Source: Rostrohypoxylon terebratum
Taxonomy: Eukaryota > Ascomycota > Sordariomycetes > Xylariales > Hypoxylaceae
NCBI GenBank assembly: GCA_022497145.1
Contig: MU385873.1
Coordinates: forward strand, 62,001-126,000
Direction: 5' to 3'
Length of the DNA stretch: 64,000 bases
The notes beneath the pieces are model-generated. The model did not search any database and was not told where the DNA came from. It saw only the letters and a list, made by a program, of their open reading frames with translations. The first letter of the stretch is position 1. Each line of letters starts with the position of its first letter. Of this stretch, positions 45,948 to 57,973 are shown piece after piece. Made by a program: the position numbers and the translations under genes.

Positions 45948-48194
45948 TTAGTATGGGGAACCATCGTTATTACCTGCGTATATGTGAGCCTGCCAATTGC
46001 GCACCTTGCTTATTCGGGCGTTCTGCATAGCCCGTGAACCACTCCCGCTAGCCATATCCCTTTCTTGTATAGAGCTGCTACTTAACGGTCGATATGATCC
46101 AGATCCTATTCGAGAACTCGGTCTCGCTGAGCCACTCTGTCGTCGTGTCGGGATGTTGAAGCTGTCGCTTTGTCTGCTAATGCTCAGATTACTAAACCCA
46201 AAATCCCAGGCGCCGTATTGGTGAACGCAGTGCGGCTCTGCAATCTGGCAGTTCTCCGTCAGGATCCTGTACGTGCTTTGCTCAACCTCCTGAGCCGTAG
46301 GCCTGTCTTGGGGGACAACCGAGAGCATTCGCGCAACCACTTGCAACATGGGTCCAACGCCACGGAACGCCTGATCCTCCTTCTTCGACGCGTCCTTCGC
46401 GAGACCAACCATCCAAGATTCAACCTGTCCTATATTCTTATGGAACGAAGAGTCCAAGACTGCTCCTCCCCGCCCAGCTTGCTTGTGCCTCGCCGCCCGG
46501 TGTGATGCGAAGTTCCTAGTTGGGCGTTTCATCATAAAACTTAGTAGTTCGAGTATCACGCAACCTAGTGAGAAGATGTCGACGGCTTGGGGGTTGAGAG
46601 AAGGAGTGGGCGAATGTAGCATCGAGGCAGGGTTTACGCTCTCCGAACCTCCCCTATTAATAGAGAATGTCGAGTTATCCGATGATGTCGATGTGGACGT
46701 TGAAGAGAGTGAGCCAACAAGAGTGCTCCTTCGTTGCCCCGAATGTGAAGCCGACGGACGATACCACTGCTCAGGGGCCGCATAGTCGTATGCCTCCTTG
46801 TCAAATGCCGATTTGTCCGAGGTGTTAGCTATCGCCTCTACGCTTAAACGGCTTATGTCTGCGTAGAAGATGTGGTTGTCGGAGTTGTAAAGCACAGTCG
46901 AGGGCTTAATATTGCCATGCGATAGGCCTCGTATGTGGAGGTAGCAGAGAGCATCAACGAGGCAATGTATCCAGTTCATCAGAAGATGGCGCCGGTCTTG
47001 TTTGGCCAACGATTTGACTGAGCTTGGCTGAGTCACCAGGAGAGATTTGAGGCTGAAGTCACTTGGAAGGGAGAAGAGAACGTAAGCGAAGCCTTGATGA
47101 ACATAGGAGCCATAGTAAGATGCGAGGTGAATGTTCTCGATATTCTTCGCCTTGTTGATTTCGTAGAGAAATTCCTCTCCCGTTAAATATCCAGGTCCAG
47201 TCCCAACAGGAATCCGACGCCGTGAGAAAACCTCACCAGGCCTGTTTGGCAATTCAACTCTGTCGACAGCAGCGCTAAGATTTAATCCGATACGTTTGTC
47301 CACGTTGAGTGGTACTACCTCGGCATCTTCGTAGACTAGATAGTCCCCTTTTTCGATGAATTTAAGTAAGTAGTGGAACTGGCGAGAATAGAATCTCTTT
47401 TCGATTTTATCATCCCTCGTGGCCGTAAGAGCCAGTCGTTCGATCTGGTCCAATGGAATAGGGAGGTCATCGTCGTCCCAACTGTCGTCAATAAGTCCAA
47501 AGATCTGGTCTGGCACGCCTAGGTCTGACAGGATGAGGAATATGCGCTTGGCCTTTTCGTCAATCCACTCCCAATAAGTACCGTCGGTCAACCCATCGCC
47601 GAAGCCCAATGGTAAGTCCAATCGTTTGATCTCGTCAGGTAGGAGGTGTGAGCAGACAAACTGACGAGTGACAGTCGCTTCAATCCGAGATGGATCCCAC
47701 CACATTACCGTCGACATAGCAAGGGTTGCATTACACCATAGATCCACCCTAGAAGGTCTGGTTTGATCACGCGACTCGAGCGCCGCATGTAATTGTAATT
47801 TGAGAAGAAAATTGCGACAGATTTCAAGGAGACATAAGGCTGGGGATGTCAGCAATTCAGGAGCGCAGACCGTTTATAGGATCTGCAGATTGGATGTCAC
47901 TCCCGACCGAGGCGGCTTGTCCGCCAGGTGCAACATATGTCAGATATGCCAGTCAGGTCGGTCAGCACAAACCAAACCAAACCAAACCAAATGCTGCCTG
48001 GGAGGCAGAAGAGGCAATCTTTCTTGGATAGGCATTCGAAGAGCGTGTTTCCCGACAGCTCTCCATGGCCCGCGTAGTAAAGGCAGTCGGTCCCAGCAGG
48101 AGCATGGTATATGGTAGATAGGATTCCTTCGCAGCGATGCTGGATCCTGATTACCTGGTACACTTAGCAAATCATGTATGATGTTGGTGACCAT
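45948..48194 (-). CDS. Kinase-like protein lacking the catalytic Asp (probable pseudokinase)
   Basis: The main exon has no stop from 47839 to 45948. The kinase-like fold is clear: YLHIRGLSHGNIKPSTVL replaces the HRDLKPxN catalytic loop (Asp becomes Asn), ADISRL stands where DFG belongs, and YAAPEQW matches the APE segment. No VAIK-type Lys is evident, so catalysis is doubtful. A conserved N-terminal domain (VDLWCNATLAMSTVMWWDP onward, about 190 residues) precedes it; the tail is Ser-rich. No ATG lies upstream in the exon before 47717. I propose a 40-nt first exon 48155..48194 (MVTNIIHDLLSVP) joined by a 315-nt intron to 47839, phase-consistent, total 643 aa; the fallback is 589 aa from ATG 47717. 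At the other end a perfect TACTAAT branch site suggests an alternative final exon (45885..45937 after a donor at 45973). Confidence 0.7.
47968..47991. repeat. Tandem (CAAAC)n run inside the proposed first intron of the kinase-like gene
   Basis: Four to five copies of CAAAC (GTTTG on the gene's strand) lie within the proposed 315-nt intron. Confidence 0.7.
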
Positions 48195-51180
48195 TTAGAG
48201 TCAATCTTTATTCGAGCCGGAGCCTGTGATTGGTCAACAGAAGCAATAGATAAGAGATATCTTGGGGTGTCTGGATCGACCCTAGAGCCGATAAACACCC
48301 TTGTCAGCGCCACTAATGCAGAATGTGCTTTAGAGGCTCTCGTGGGTTCGATATGGACGCATGGCGAACCGTCTAATAAGACCGAAAACCACTTAGCTCG
48401 CGCTTGTCAAAAAGGCCATCCACGCCGCCAGCGAGCATCAATTTCCTGGTTACGCCCCGCTGAAAGAATCTGACAGGTTCCGAGGTTTCCAAGGTTCCCA
48501 TTCTCTTGCCGATATATGATCAGAGACATTTTGGGATTCACACATGATCATGATCACTTTGGAGGCTTGATGGATACGCCGGCCACGTTGGTTCAGGGCA
48601 CCCTTGTAGAACGAGGAGTGATCGCGGACGCCCCCGGTCCCCCACGCACCGAATTTCTTGTCCACCTGGGCACCATGGGGCATCGAGGACATCTCAGGGG
48701 TCTAGTGTAGTACAGCCTGGTAACCGTTAGGCTCTGGGGGGACTTGAATGACTTGGGTGACTTGGGTGAACCTGGAAGCACCCTAGTAGGGTTCCAAGCA
48801 GACGGTACAGTGTACAAGGCCATAAGGTGATCCATTGTTTTCAATACTACAAATATGTGTATGTATTGAAAGATGGTTCTCTTCCGCCCATCCGATACGC
48901 CAGGTAGGACCTTAGGGCCTAGGACCTAGGTACTCCCCCAGAACCGTTAAGAGGAGATCGATTTCGATAGTTGGCGACCTACGTAACTGATGGTGACGAT
49001 GAAGCCCATAGGGCCACAAGCTGCATGAGTAGTGCTTGGCAACCATCGAGAAGGGTTATAAGAGTAGTACAATAATCACTATTTAGGATATTCTTATCAT
49101 TCAACCGCGTTGTTTTTTTCCGTTTTAACAGGTTTGGGAGATAGTGGTACTGACTAGTGAATTGGAGTAGGGTTAGGTTACGGATGTTTAGAACCGGTTC
49201 AAGTCTTCGTCATCCGAACCAGTCTGCGGTTAGGGTTATGATAAGCCTCAAGAGTTCCGGAGCGAGTTTAGAATTAGGTCAAGAGTCGAGTCAAGGGTCA
49301 AAAAAGTTACTGGGCAGCCTGGGTAATGGAATGGGTGATGGGTAATGGGTAAGTTGTGGGTCTCGACGGATACTGGACAACGGCGACTGCCCTTTCAAAA
49401 TTCAGCTCCTTTTTAGTAACTTCTGTTTCCATCTACTATGTAACACTCTTCACCGGGCGCAACTATCCATAGATCCATGATCATCCATGTAGCCCACGCC
49501 TTCCACGTCTTCCACAAACATTCTGAAGTTCATTCCTTCCCATCTAGGCTACTACATAATTTCAATATATATGGAACGCTGCTTGGTACTACTGTCCCTT
49601 TTCAGCTCTTCCCCCCTTAAGAAAGCTTATGAAAGTCTAAGAAACCTTAAGAAGCCCTAAAGAGGAACGTTTGAAAGAAGTCTTGTTTTTTAGAGGACCC
49701 TCTCTCGGGAAAACTCTCCTTAGTCTGCCAAGTGTCTTTGCCCTGCGAGGCAGATTGGAACTGGCAGGTTAAGTAGGTACCATGTGAAGTACCATGTGAA
49801 GTACCACATGTTACCTTAGGTAGGTACCTAGTACCTAGTACTACGTAGAGTATCAACCTTGAAGTTCCATGCGAAGATGCTTAAAATAGAGCCTCGAGTT
49901 TAGCATGTGGGAAATATTACTACGAGTATACGAATGTGGAATATGCGCGCCTGTCTTGGTCGTCCGGCCAGAAAAGCCATACGCAAGCACAATCACGAAT
50001 ATGCCTGCTTCTTATGTCGTGTGAGGAACGCCCTCATGTTGTGTCACCGCCGGTTGCTGCAGGTAAAATTGAGGAACAAATCGGGGTTGGGGGCTACAGC
50101 CGAGGCGTAGTCCACAAATTTGTGAGTATTGTATATTGTTCAAAATCGCGCAGGGCTAGCTATTTCGTGCTTGAAAATCAAGCTAATGGAGCTTGTTATC
50201 TGAGAGAACGCTTAACTTCCCGCTCTTACATATGTCCGGACGATATCCGATACAAGGGGCGTCGAATAGGTATATAGTACTACTGAAATATCACGTACAT
50301 ATGTCTGTGATGAGTATTTCACCCATGTTTATTTTTCACTTAACTCACATATAATTGCCATTGGGTACTATGTTCAAACGTGCCAGATAATAAGCTGAAT
50401 CTTCGACATTTGTCACATCTCAGATCTAGCCACAAAGTTCTATTGGTGAGATTTCTGAAAGTTGTGCCAAGATATAAAACCACACCGTCCGTCCCTCTCC
50501 GGAATGACGTCGTGGGCTTGTGGTTGCCTCACCGCGGGAGGGCCGCGACCCGTGCTGCGAGCATGATAAGTTGGTTATACGCAGTTCTGCAGCTTGCCGT
50601 GTGGGCGGTCCAAGACTTCAGGTGACATAAGCGACGGACTCGGCCCGACCTATCCACTCAGAGTATATTATTGAGACATCCAGTATATCGTACATATATA
50701 TATGCAGTGCAACATTCCTCATGGGCAAAAATCAGAACATGAATACCTTGGGTGGTTGGCTGGGACGGTCGGTTTTGTGACTGGTAACTTTCGGCCATCT
50801 TCTCCTGATCTGGATGGGATACAGCTTCTGATAGACGGCATTGATCCGGCCAGGTGCCTGTTAGGGACGCGGAGGGTTAAACTGTCGACTGTAGGCCGGA
50901 TGGCAAGTTACACAGATGACCACCGAGACTCGCGCACAGCCTCGACGCCATGGGAGCCCTCTTTGCTTTCTTAGAAATCTCATTGAAGATCAGCTTGATG
51001 CGGGAGCGTACAGTATGCACAAATTTGTCATTTACTACACCACATATTGACCTTACACATTACATTTTGACAGATCAGCAGACGCCGGCGCTCTGCTATC
51101 TGCAATATAGCATTATCGTGAATATATCTTCCATTAACTAACCCTCTAAGCCGATCTCAGCCGAGCCGCCGACGTAGATT
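48195..51180. other. Three-kilobase gene-poor stretch
   Basis: I found no frame with recognisable features on either strand; the longest are 60-115 residues and random in composition. CCTAGGTA-type motifs are at 48916-48932 and 49814-49843, and an ACTTGGGTG tandem is at about 48745-48775. Confidence 0.6.
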
Positions 51181-52313
51181 CTAGATCAAGCTTCCGTTTT
51201 TTTCACTTAGCTCCGTGCCCTTTCGGCCGACGAACGTCGCCATGCCATTGTCTATGCCAGACAGTTTGCGGGCGATCTTTTGAAGACCCACTGGCAACAC
51301 ATTGTACCAATCAATCCAGCGTGCGTAAAGAGGCATGCCGATGTGGTCGCTGAGACCGAGATCGATGGCCTTGATAACTTCCTTAGCCACTTCTATAGGT
51401 TCGACCACAGGTGCGATGAATGGGTTGGGGGTCTTAACGCCGTAGAAGAGTGGTGTGCTCAGTTGACCTGGCGTAACAAGAATGGTCTTGACTTCGGGGT
51501 ATTCTTGCAGCTCGGCAGCGAGGGACTTGTGCAAGGCTGTTACTCCCGCCTTAGCAGCGGCGTAGTCGGCAAGTCGAGCAGCACCGAGGTGACCAATGAC
51601 ACTTGAGACGGTTACAATGGTACCACCAGTCTCGTTACGAATCATTCCCGGCAGAAAAGTCTTGATCGTATAAAAGTGCGCCAAGAGATTTGTCGTGATA
51701 CTCTTTTCGACCTCATCCAATTCCAAGTCTAGTAGTTTCTTGCCGATAACCACACCTGCGTTGTTAATCAAGACGGTAGGTGTCCCAAGCTAAATCACCA
51801 CTATGGTTAGTTCACGTCATACCGTAGACACAGCAAGATAATACATACATCGCGCTCTATCTCCGCTGCGACTCTAGCAATCTGGGCCTTGTCCCGCACA
51901 TCACACTTGTAGTAGGTGATGCCACGGGCGTCGGTACTCTCAAGGTCGGCCACATCCAAAACCGCAACGGTAGCACCTCTCATTCCATATACTTCAGCGA
52001 TCAAAAGGCCAAGACCACTGGCCCCTCCGGTTATTACAATAACCTCTTCACTCAAATCAACTTCTCGGTGTATGCCATAGGCGATCTTGTGGCTTAAGAC
52101 GTTGCCCATCCATAAAAGCGTGACAAACACCGCCCACGTAATGCTGACTACCATCGGCTTCGTATCCATCGCCTGGTGCTCGGCGCGGAAGCATAGAGGA
52201 ATGATCCATGCGACAAATGGGTGTAATAACGTGACATTGAGAACTTTGAGGAAGAGGTCGACGGAGAGAGGCGCAAACCAGGAGTTGCGCATCGTTGGCT
52301 GAGGATGATTCAT
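51181..52313 (-). CDS. Membrane-anchored short-chain dehydrogenase/reductase (retinol-dehydrogenase-like)
   Basis: Two exons on the minus strand, 51849..52313 and 51181..51789, encode 357 aa. The Rossmann motif TGGASGLG, the DV pair in YYKCDVRD, the NNAG motif and the catalytic Ser plus YxxxK (VSSVIG; DYAAAKAG) are intact, so this is a classical active SDR. The N-terminal 80 residues contain two hydrophobic stretches (about 15-42 and 53-71) that should anchor it to the ER or lipid droplets, as in the DHRS3/RDH10/17-beta-HSD11 group. Likely substrates are lipophilic alcohols or ketones (inference). The start is ATG 52313; the frame extends upstream only through non-ATG codons. Confidence 0.88.
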
Positions 52314-52948
52314 GGTGTCGGATAATTTGATCGTACGATAGAGGACACGAATGCTGGCCAGCAAGCACTGATAACGACGGAGGGAAATGAACTTTGAATG
52401 CCTTTAAACAAGGACGCTTATAGATGGAAGATTATTCGAATAAAAAAAAATATGTAAGAAGAATGAATGAATAAATGATTGAAAGAAAACTTTGAAGCTT
52501 GTCGGTCCAGCCTACGTGGTAGTAGTAGTTTCCGTGTTCGCAAAGCTCAGGATCGCGACTTCAGTCCTCAGCTTCTAAAAGCTTTCAGACCCTTGAGACA
52601 ATTGGCCCAAGCGCTGAAGGTTTCGACTAAGGCAGGTTTCAATCAAAGTCAACCAATCGGCAGCTCCCGATCTAACAGGGATTCCCGTAAGAACTTGCCC
52701 TAAGCGCATTTTGGGGGCGTTTGGGTATCCTTGTAACCGTTCTCAGCTGATTATCATCGTGAACAAGCCAAACTTCCATTAAGATAGAGCTTCATTTCCT
52801 TAATAACCGTCTGATCTCGCGGTAATATAGACATGACATGCCAAAGCCTTGCCTGGTATCTGCATTTTCCCATTCCCTTAACGCCTCATAGATGCAATTC
52901 ATGAATGAACTAGACAACCAACTCCTTCGGGATCTCATCAAGACATGA
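52314..52948. other. Interval between Sof1 and the SDR gene, no gene
   Basis: It holds the SDR promoter and Sof1 3' flank, with an A-rich tract at 52440-52450. Nothing else is evident. Confidence 0.5.
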
Positions 52949-54468
52949 TTACTTTTCTCTTGCCAAAATAACCTTGTCTCGTTCGCTTTTCCTCTTCTGG
53001 AATTGCTTCTTGGTGTGCTTCCTCTCGTTCTCTTCTCGTCTCTTGATGGCCTTGAGTTCCTCCTTCTTGATCTCTCCTGCCTTCTTCACAACCTGGGGAA
53101 GATGTCTATGACGCTTAATACGCCTAATCTCAGGCTACAGTTGTCTATGTTAGCACATTTTCTACGGTCAAATACGACGAGGGAAAAGGGAGGCCAATCA
53201 TACCATGTGGCTGTATCTCTCAGATAGTGCTTCATTATACTCAAGTGCCTGTCGCTGTTTTGCAGACTTGACGCCTTCTCGATGCGAGGCGTTGGCCCTC
53301 CAAAGGCGAATATTTCCGTCATCCGATCCGCTCAGCAAGTACTTAGAGTCTGGAGTCCATCGCGCGCAGAAAACTCTCTGCATTCGCTTCGTGTGGTAAA
53401 CATCCCTAGAATGTCCTCCATCTCGATTAAACAATCTAATCGTACGATCATAAGAGGCTGTCACGAGCTCCTGTCCGGTAGGTGAGAATTCCACATCCAT
53501 GACTGCTGCCACGTGGTCCTTGAGGATGTTGAGTGCTCGGTCGAACTTGCGCATATCAAATATGTACACATTGTGGTCTTCGCTCGCCGCAGCAAAGTTC
53601 ATCGGCTCTATGGGGTTCCAGGATAATTTGTTGCAGCTAAAGTTGAGATAGGTACGTGCAAGCGGCGAAGATGTTCGGAGGTCATATAAGATAATCGAAC
53701 GGTCTGTAGAACAGGATGCGAGCACTGAAGTTTCGCTTTGGTTGAAAGATACCGAGGTAATCGTTTCGCCAGACGATGGCCAGCGAAGAACTTCCGGCGC
53801 AGCTGTATAACGATCAAGGTCGTATATGGATATGACGTCGGAGGCTACTGCGAAGGCATTCTTCGATCTGTGCACGCTCAAGCTTGTATAGGCGCTTGTT
53901 CCGAGCCAAGAGTGTATGGGTGGTGAATCATCGCGAGTATTATACGGGTCGTGGATTTTGATTGATCTGTCGGACGCACATGTGAGAAGCTTTTGATCGG
54001 TTGTCCAGGCCATCCCCTTGACGATATTCTCGTGGGCCGTCGTTTTCCACACTTGATCCCGGCTTGTTAAGCTCCAGCATTTCACAACACCATCTCCCGA
54101 ACCGGATGCAAATCTGTCAAGAGAATTGGGGTCCTTCGCAAGCGAGTAAACACCGTCGACATGTCCATTTCCGAGTTGCGCAATGAATGGCTGAGCAAAC
54201 ATCCGCTCTAATTTTACGGCATTGAGTGCGCGCGTATACTCCCGTGCCCTCTCGAATGGGTGAATCGCCGGATCTAAATTACGAGGTGCCTTGACAACAG
54301 TAAGAATCATGATTGCGCAGTCGTAAATAATTTTGCCCTAGGGAACTTACCTTGGGTACATCGGACCCAGGCGGTTGGTATGCCGCGACTGAACGGGACA
54401 AGGCTTTTATCTTCTAAAAGTCTGTTAGTATGCAAGAATGATACATAAAAAGAAATGCGACTCACCAT
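52949..54468 (-). CDS. SOF1: Ribosome biogenesis factor Sof1 (DCAF13) WD40 protein
   Basis: Four exons on the minus strand: 54466..54468 (only the ATG), 54351..54413, 53204..54289, 52949..53134. Together they give 445 aa, the same length as human DCAF13. The start MKIKALSRS and RNLDPAIHPFERAREYTRALNA are typical of Sof1. Seven WD blades follow (for example GSGDGVVKCWSL, CASDRSIKIHD, CSTDRSIILYDLR, TASYDRTIRLFN, SGSDDGNIRLW). The basic C-terminal Sof1 domain (RRIKRHRHLPQVVKKA, then ending REK) is on the last exon. Sof1 is a U3 snoRNP/SSU processome component needed for 18S rRNA maturation in the nucleolus. The first coding exon contributes one codon, which directly abuts a consensus GTGAGT donor. 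Confidence 0.95.
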
Positions 54469-56567
54469 GATCGCGGAGCATGAAGATGTTGCAATATTGA
54501 AGAAATGATGTTCTCACAAGAATGTTTTCTAGAAAAAAGTTCGAGTTTAGGTCCCCACATTGGCAGTTGGCAGCAGATGCACGGCCATCCATATCCATAT
54601 GTGCTAAAATTTTGGCAATCTTATCAGTTTATCAGTGTTATCTCCATTATCGATAAACAAAATCTACTAAACCTTATGCAATCTAGTGCTCTCACACACA
54701 GCTCACACATTGTTCAGTGTTCACTGTTCACTGTTCACCACAAGGATTGAAGGATTGTAGCACATCATCCCATTACCGCGCCTCAAGCTCAGATGAAACG
54801 AAACAAGTCACAAGTGTAACGAATAACGGTATTGGTAACTGGTTTACAAGCTGTGTAAATGTTATGACAAGAGTTATCTCAAAAGTTGTCTACGTGCGTA
54901 GTTGACTTACAAGGCATTAGATGGAGCTATTTACGACTACTGCAGCAGCTGCATGTATCGCGAAGCAGATCTGCGCTATTATTGGAGTAAACAGCATGAG
55001 CAATTGGGGAAATGATATAATAAATTACCCTTACACTACGTCATGGATGTATGAAAAAGGCAACGAGCATCCCACTCGGTACGTCAAATGAAGATGTTGC
55101 GTCGATTAAAGCTGGCTGGTTGGCAACATATGTGGCTGGCAGGCTGGACAGCTGGACTTTGACATGAAACTTCCTTGCTAAACAACCGGTCAAGCAGGCA
55201 GGGTCAGGTCTTTGATGTTGCTAAAACCCTACATAGTATGGAGACTCCCGAATATTTGGCTGATGAGGGACCCCAAGATTCGGATCTAACCGTTCACTGC
55301 TAAGAGCCCTGGAGCCTTGGAAATGCATACCAAGAGCTTTGTCGCAGTTGAATTAGGTATTGAGGCAAAGCTTGTTATCCCCTGAATCCATCCTTCACAA
55401 CTCACCCTGCTCACCGAGGTTTAGTAGCAGTAGATTCGTCAAATCCATCCATTCCCCTGGTATATTTAGTATACAAGCTGACAAGCTGATTAGGGAGAAA
55501 GCCACACAATGTATTTGAAAATACCAGCTGTCTACCAACGCTAAAGCTGATGTTGTGAGGATCACGTCTAAATGAAAAATCTGAAACGCAAATCTCCACA
55601 ACAGAATTAACCAATAGGTAAGTGATGTAAGTTAACAGGCCCTGATTGGGGCACTATGAGATCGTTCAAGCCAATGTGTCCATTGCCCGCATTATATACG
55701 CGTCACAACTCTAATAGGCCTCAAATTGGCCTCAAATTGGCTTCACTAATACCTAGCAGACTAGCAAACTAGATCGCTAAGAATTTTTTTTTCAGGTCGG
55801 GACGACTAGACGATTCACAGGGGGACCTTGTCGATCTTTACTTTTTTCTTTCATCTCATCCGTAGAGAAGGTCCAATCTTATCTTAGTTGTGATGCCAAG
55901 ATCTAGCTTTGTTTGAACCGTTGGAGGGATTCCCCGGAGCTTCCAGTCCAATCGCCCCCAATCGTCCAATCAACCAATCGGCCTATGAGGGATCGAAGCT
56001 TCTTTGTCGAGCTTCCCCAATTCAAGGTAATGCTGTAAAAATAAATCTTTTTATATTACTAGGATTGCTTAGAGCGTCGTCCGGCTTCATTTAGTTACCG
56101 TTGTAGTGCGTTTGATATGTAGGTACAATCCGGGATTACGGTTGTGCTTTCGTGAGACTTGCATACCTATTTTCTTCTCTAATACATCTAGACTCTTCAT
56201 TCTTTCCTCCCTACACACCTCTCATGTTGTTTGCCTCATTCGTGGAGGAGCGAGAGTTAGTCGAGTCGACGAAGAAGATTGTGGTGTAAACATTCGTTTT
56301 ATCCGTTTGACAACAGTCCAGCCCATTGTACCACACTACGCGTTCGTTTGACAACTTCTGGGCGTTGATCATCTCTGCATTCGCTAATAATTGGAATTGA
56401 TATTCATTCCAATCTCGGGCTCTCGAGGTCTTTCGTTATTCGACCATCGTTTCGACTCAAGCTACCAAGTAATCATACCGTCGCAAGAGACTACCGAAAC
56501 TTCTACAACTAGTCCTTTAGTTGACTTATTCGCATTGTTTTGATACAATCGCTCTCAAACTATCGCA
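54469..56567. other. Divergent spacer between Sof1 and GH72 genes
   Basis: No supported gene. A TGTTCAC tandem lies at 54712-54739. The 3' part (56100-56567) is pyrimidine-rich and is probably the GH72 promoter and long leader. Confidence 0.55.
54712..54739. repeat. Tandem repeat, unit TGTTCAC
   Basis: Three to four copies in intergenic DNA, including one variant unit. Confidence 0.65.
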
Positions 56568-57973
56568 ATGCGTTCTTCCGCGCTCCTGGCGCTCAGTGGT
56601 GCCGCCCTATCATACGCGCTACCGACAATTGAGGCAGTTGGTGGCAAGTTCTTCACGAGCGATGGCAAACAGTTCTTCATAAAGGGAGTTGCTTATCAGC
56701 TCAGCGAGAGTAAGTTTGTGGCTCAATCATTAGTCAAACGAGGATGCGAATTCTAATATCTGTTCGTATCCAGAGGATCCGTTGGTGAATACTGAGCAAT
56801 GTAGTCGGGACGCTTCGCTCATGAAGAAGTTGGGTGCCAACACAATCCGTGTCTACCATGTCGATCCAGACGAGGACCACTCTGGCTGCATGTCAGCCTT
56901 CTCTGATGCCGGTATCTACACCTTGGTAGATATGGACACCTTTGATACCTACATCTTGCCTGTAAGTCTCTAGGTCCCGAAAACTTGTTAGTTATTTGCA
57001 ATTGGCTAAATCGAAATGTCCATAGAACGACCCTTGGTGGAACCAGACTCAGTTCGACCGCTACTCGAAGGTGATGGACACGTTCCAACAGTATGATAAC
57101 CTGCTAGGCTTGTTCGTGGGCAACGAGATTATTGCTATTAACAATCAGTCTCTCGCTGCCCCCTTCATTAAGTCTGCGTGCCGGGATTTGAAGGCATACA
57201 GAGACTCCAAGGGTTACCGCAAGATCCCAGTCGGATATTCCGCTACGGACATCGCAGAGCTTCGACCTTGGCTTCAGGATTACCTCACGTGCGGAGGAAA
57301 TTCTTCGGAGAACATCGATTTCTACGGCCTTAATTCGTACCAGTGGTGTGATCCCACTGATTACCAAACTTCCGGTTACGCCAACCTTCAGTCGCAGGCT
57401 AAGAACTTCCCTGTTCCTATCTTCTTTTCCGAGACCGGATGCAACAAGCCCGGTCCGCGACTATTCAATGACCAAGATTCCATCTTCGGAGACGAGATGG
57501 TGAATGATTGGAGCGGAGCTATTGTGTATGAGTGGATCGAGGAGGCCAACAACTATGGCTTAATTTCGTACGGTCCCAAGGTCGATGCAACTGCTACAGG
57601 CTCGAACGTCGTTGGAGGCTACACGGTTGCGGGCACTCCAACGCCCGTCTCGCCCGACTTTGACAACCTCAGCAAGCACTGGGCAACTCTCACACCAACG
57701 GGAGTGTCTAAGTCTGCCTACGATGCGAAGTCAGTCTCGACACGTGCGTGCCCGACGTCAACGGCTAGCGGATGGCTTGTTGATGGTAATGTCGCTCTGC
57801 CAAGCTTGGGAGAGACATTGACCGGCAGTTACTCGTCCGTGCCAAGTGCTACCGGTACCGCCGCCAGTCCTAGTGCATCAGAAACCAAGAATTCGGTTTC
57901 TGGATCCAAGGAGGTTGCTGGTATGGGCGCAGGTCTCGTGGGCGTGATGATGGTTTTCACCTTCTGGCTTTGA
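56568..57973 (+). CDS. GH72 beta-1,3-glucanosyltransferase (Gel/Gas family), GPI-anchored
   Basis: Three exons, 56568..56709, 56774..56961, 57026..57973, give 425 aa. Residues 1-18 form a signal peptide (MRSSALLALSGAALSYA). The GH72 domain carries FFIKGVAYQLSE near its start, TEQCSRD, the acid/base Glu in LFVGNEI (about residue 144), FYGLNSYQWC, and the nucleophile Glu in FFSETGC (about 246). There is no C-terminal Cys-rich X8/CBM43 module, so it belongs to the GH72-minus subgroup. A Ser/Thr-rich stretch precedes a hydrophobic C-terminus (GMGAGLVGVMMVFTFWL), a GPI-anchor signal. The enzyme cuts and re-joins beta-1,3-glucan chains at the outer face of the plasma membrane, elongating wall glucan. 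Confidence 0.94.

Noticed and set aside
50380..50974. Two short frames in the 48-51 kb spacer
   Set aside because: No recognisable features and no way of joining them with consensus introns.
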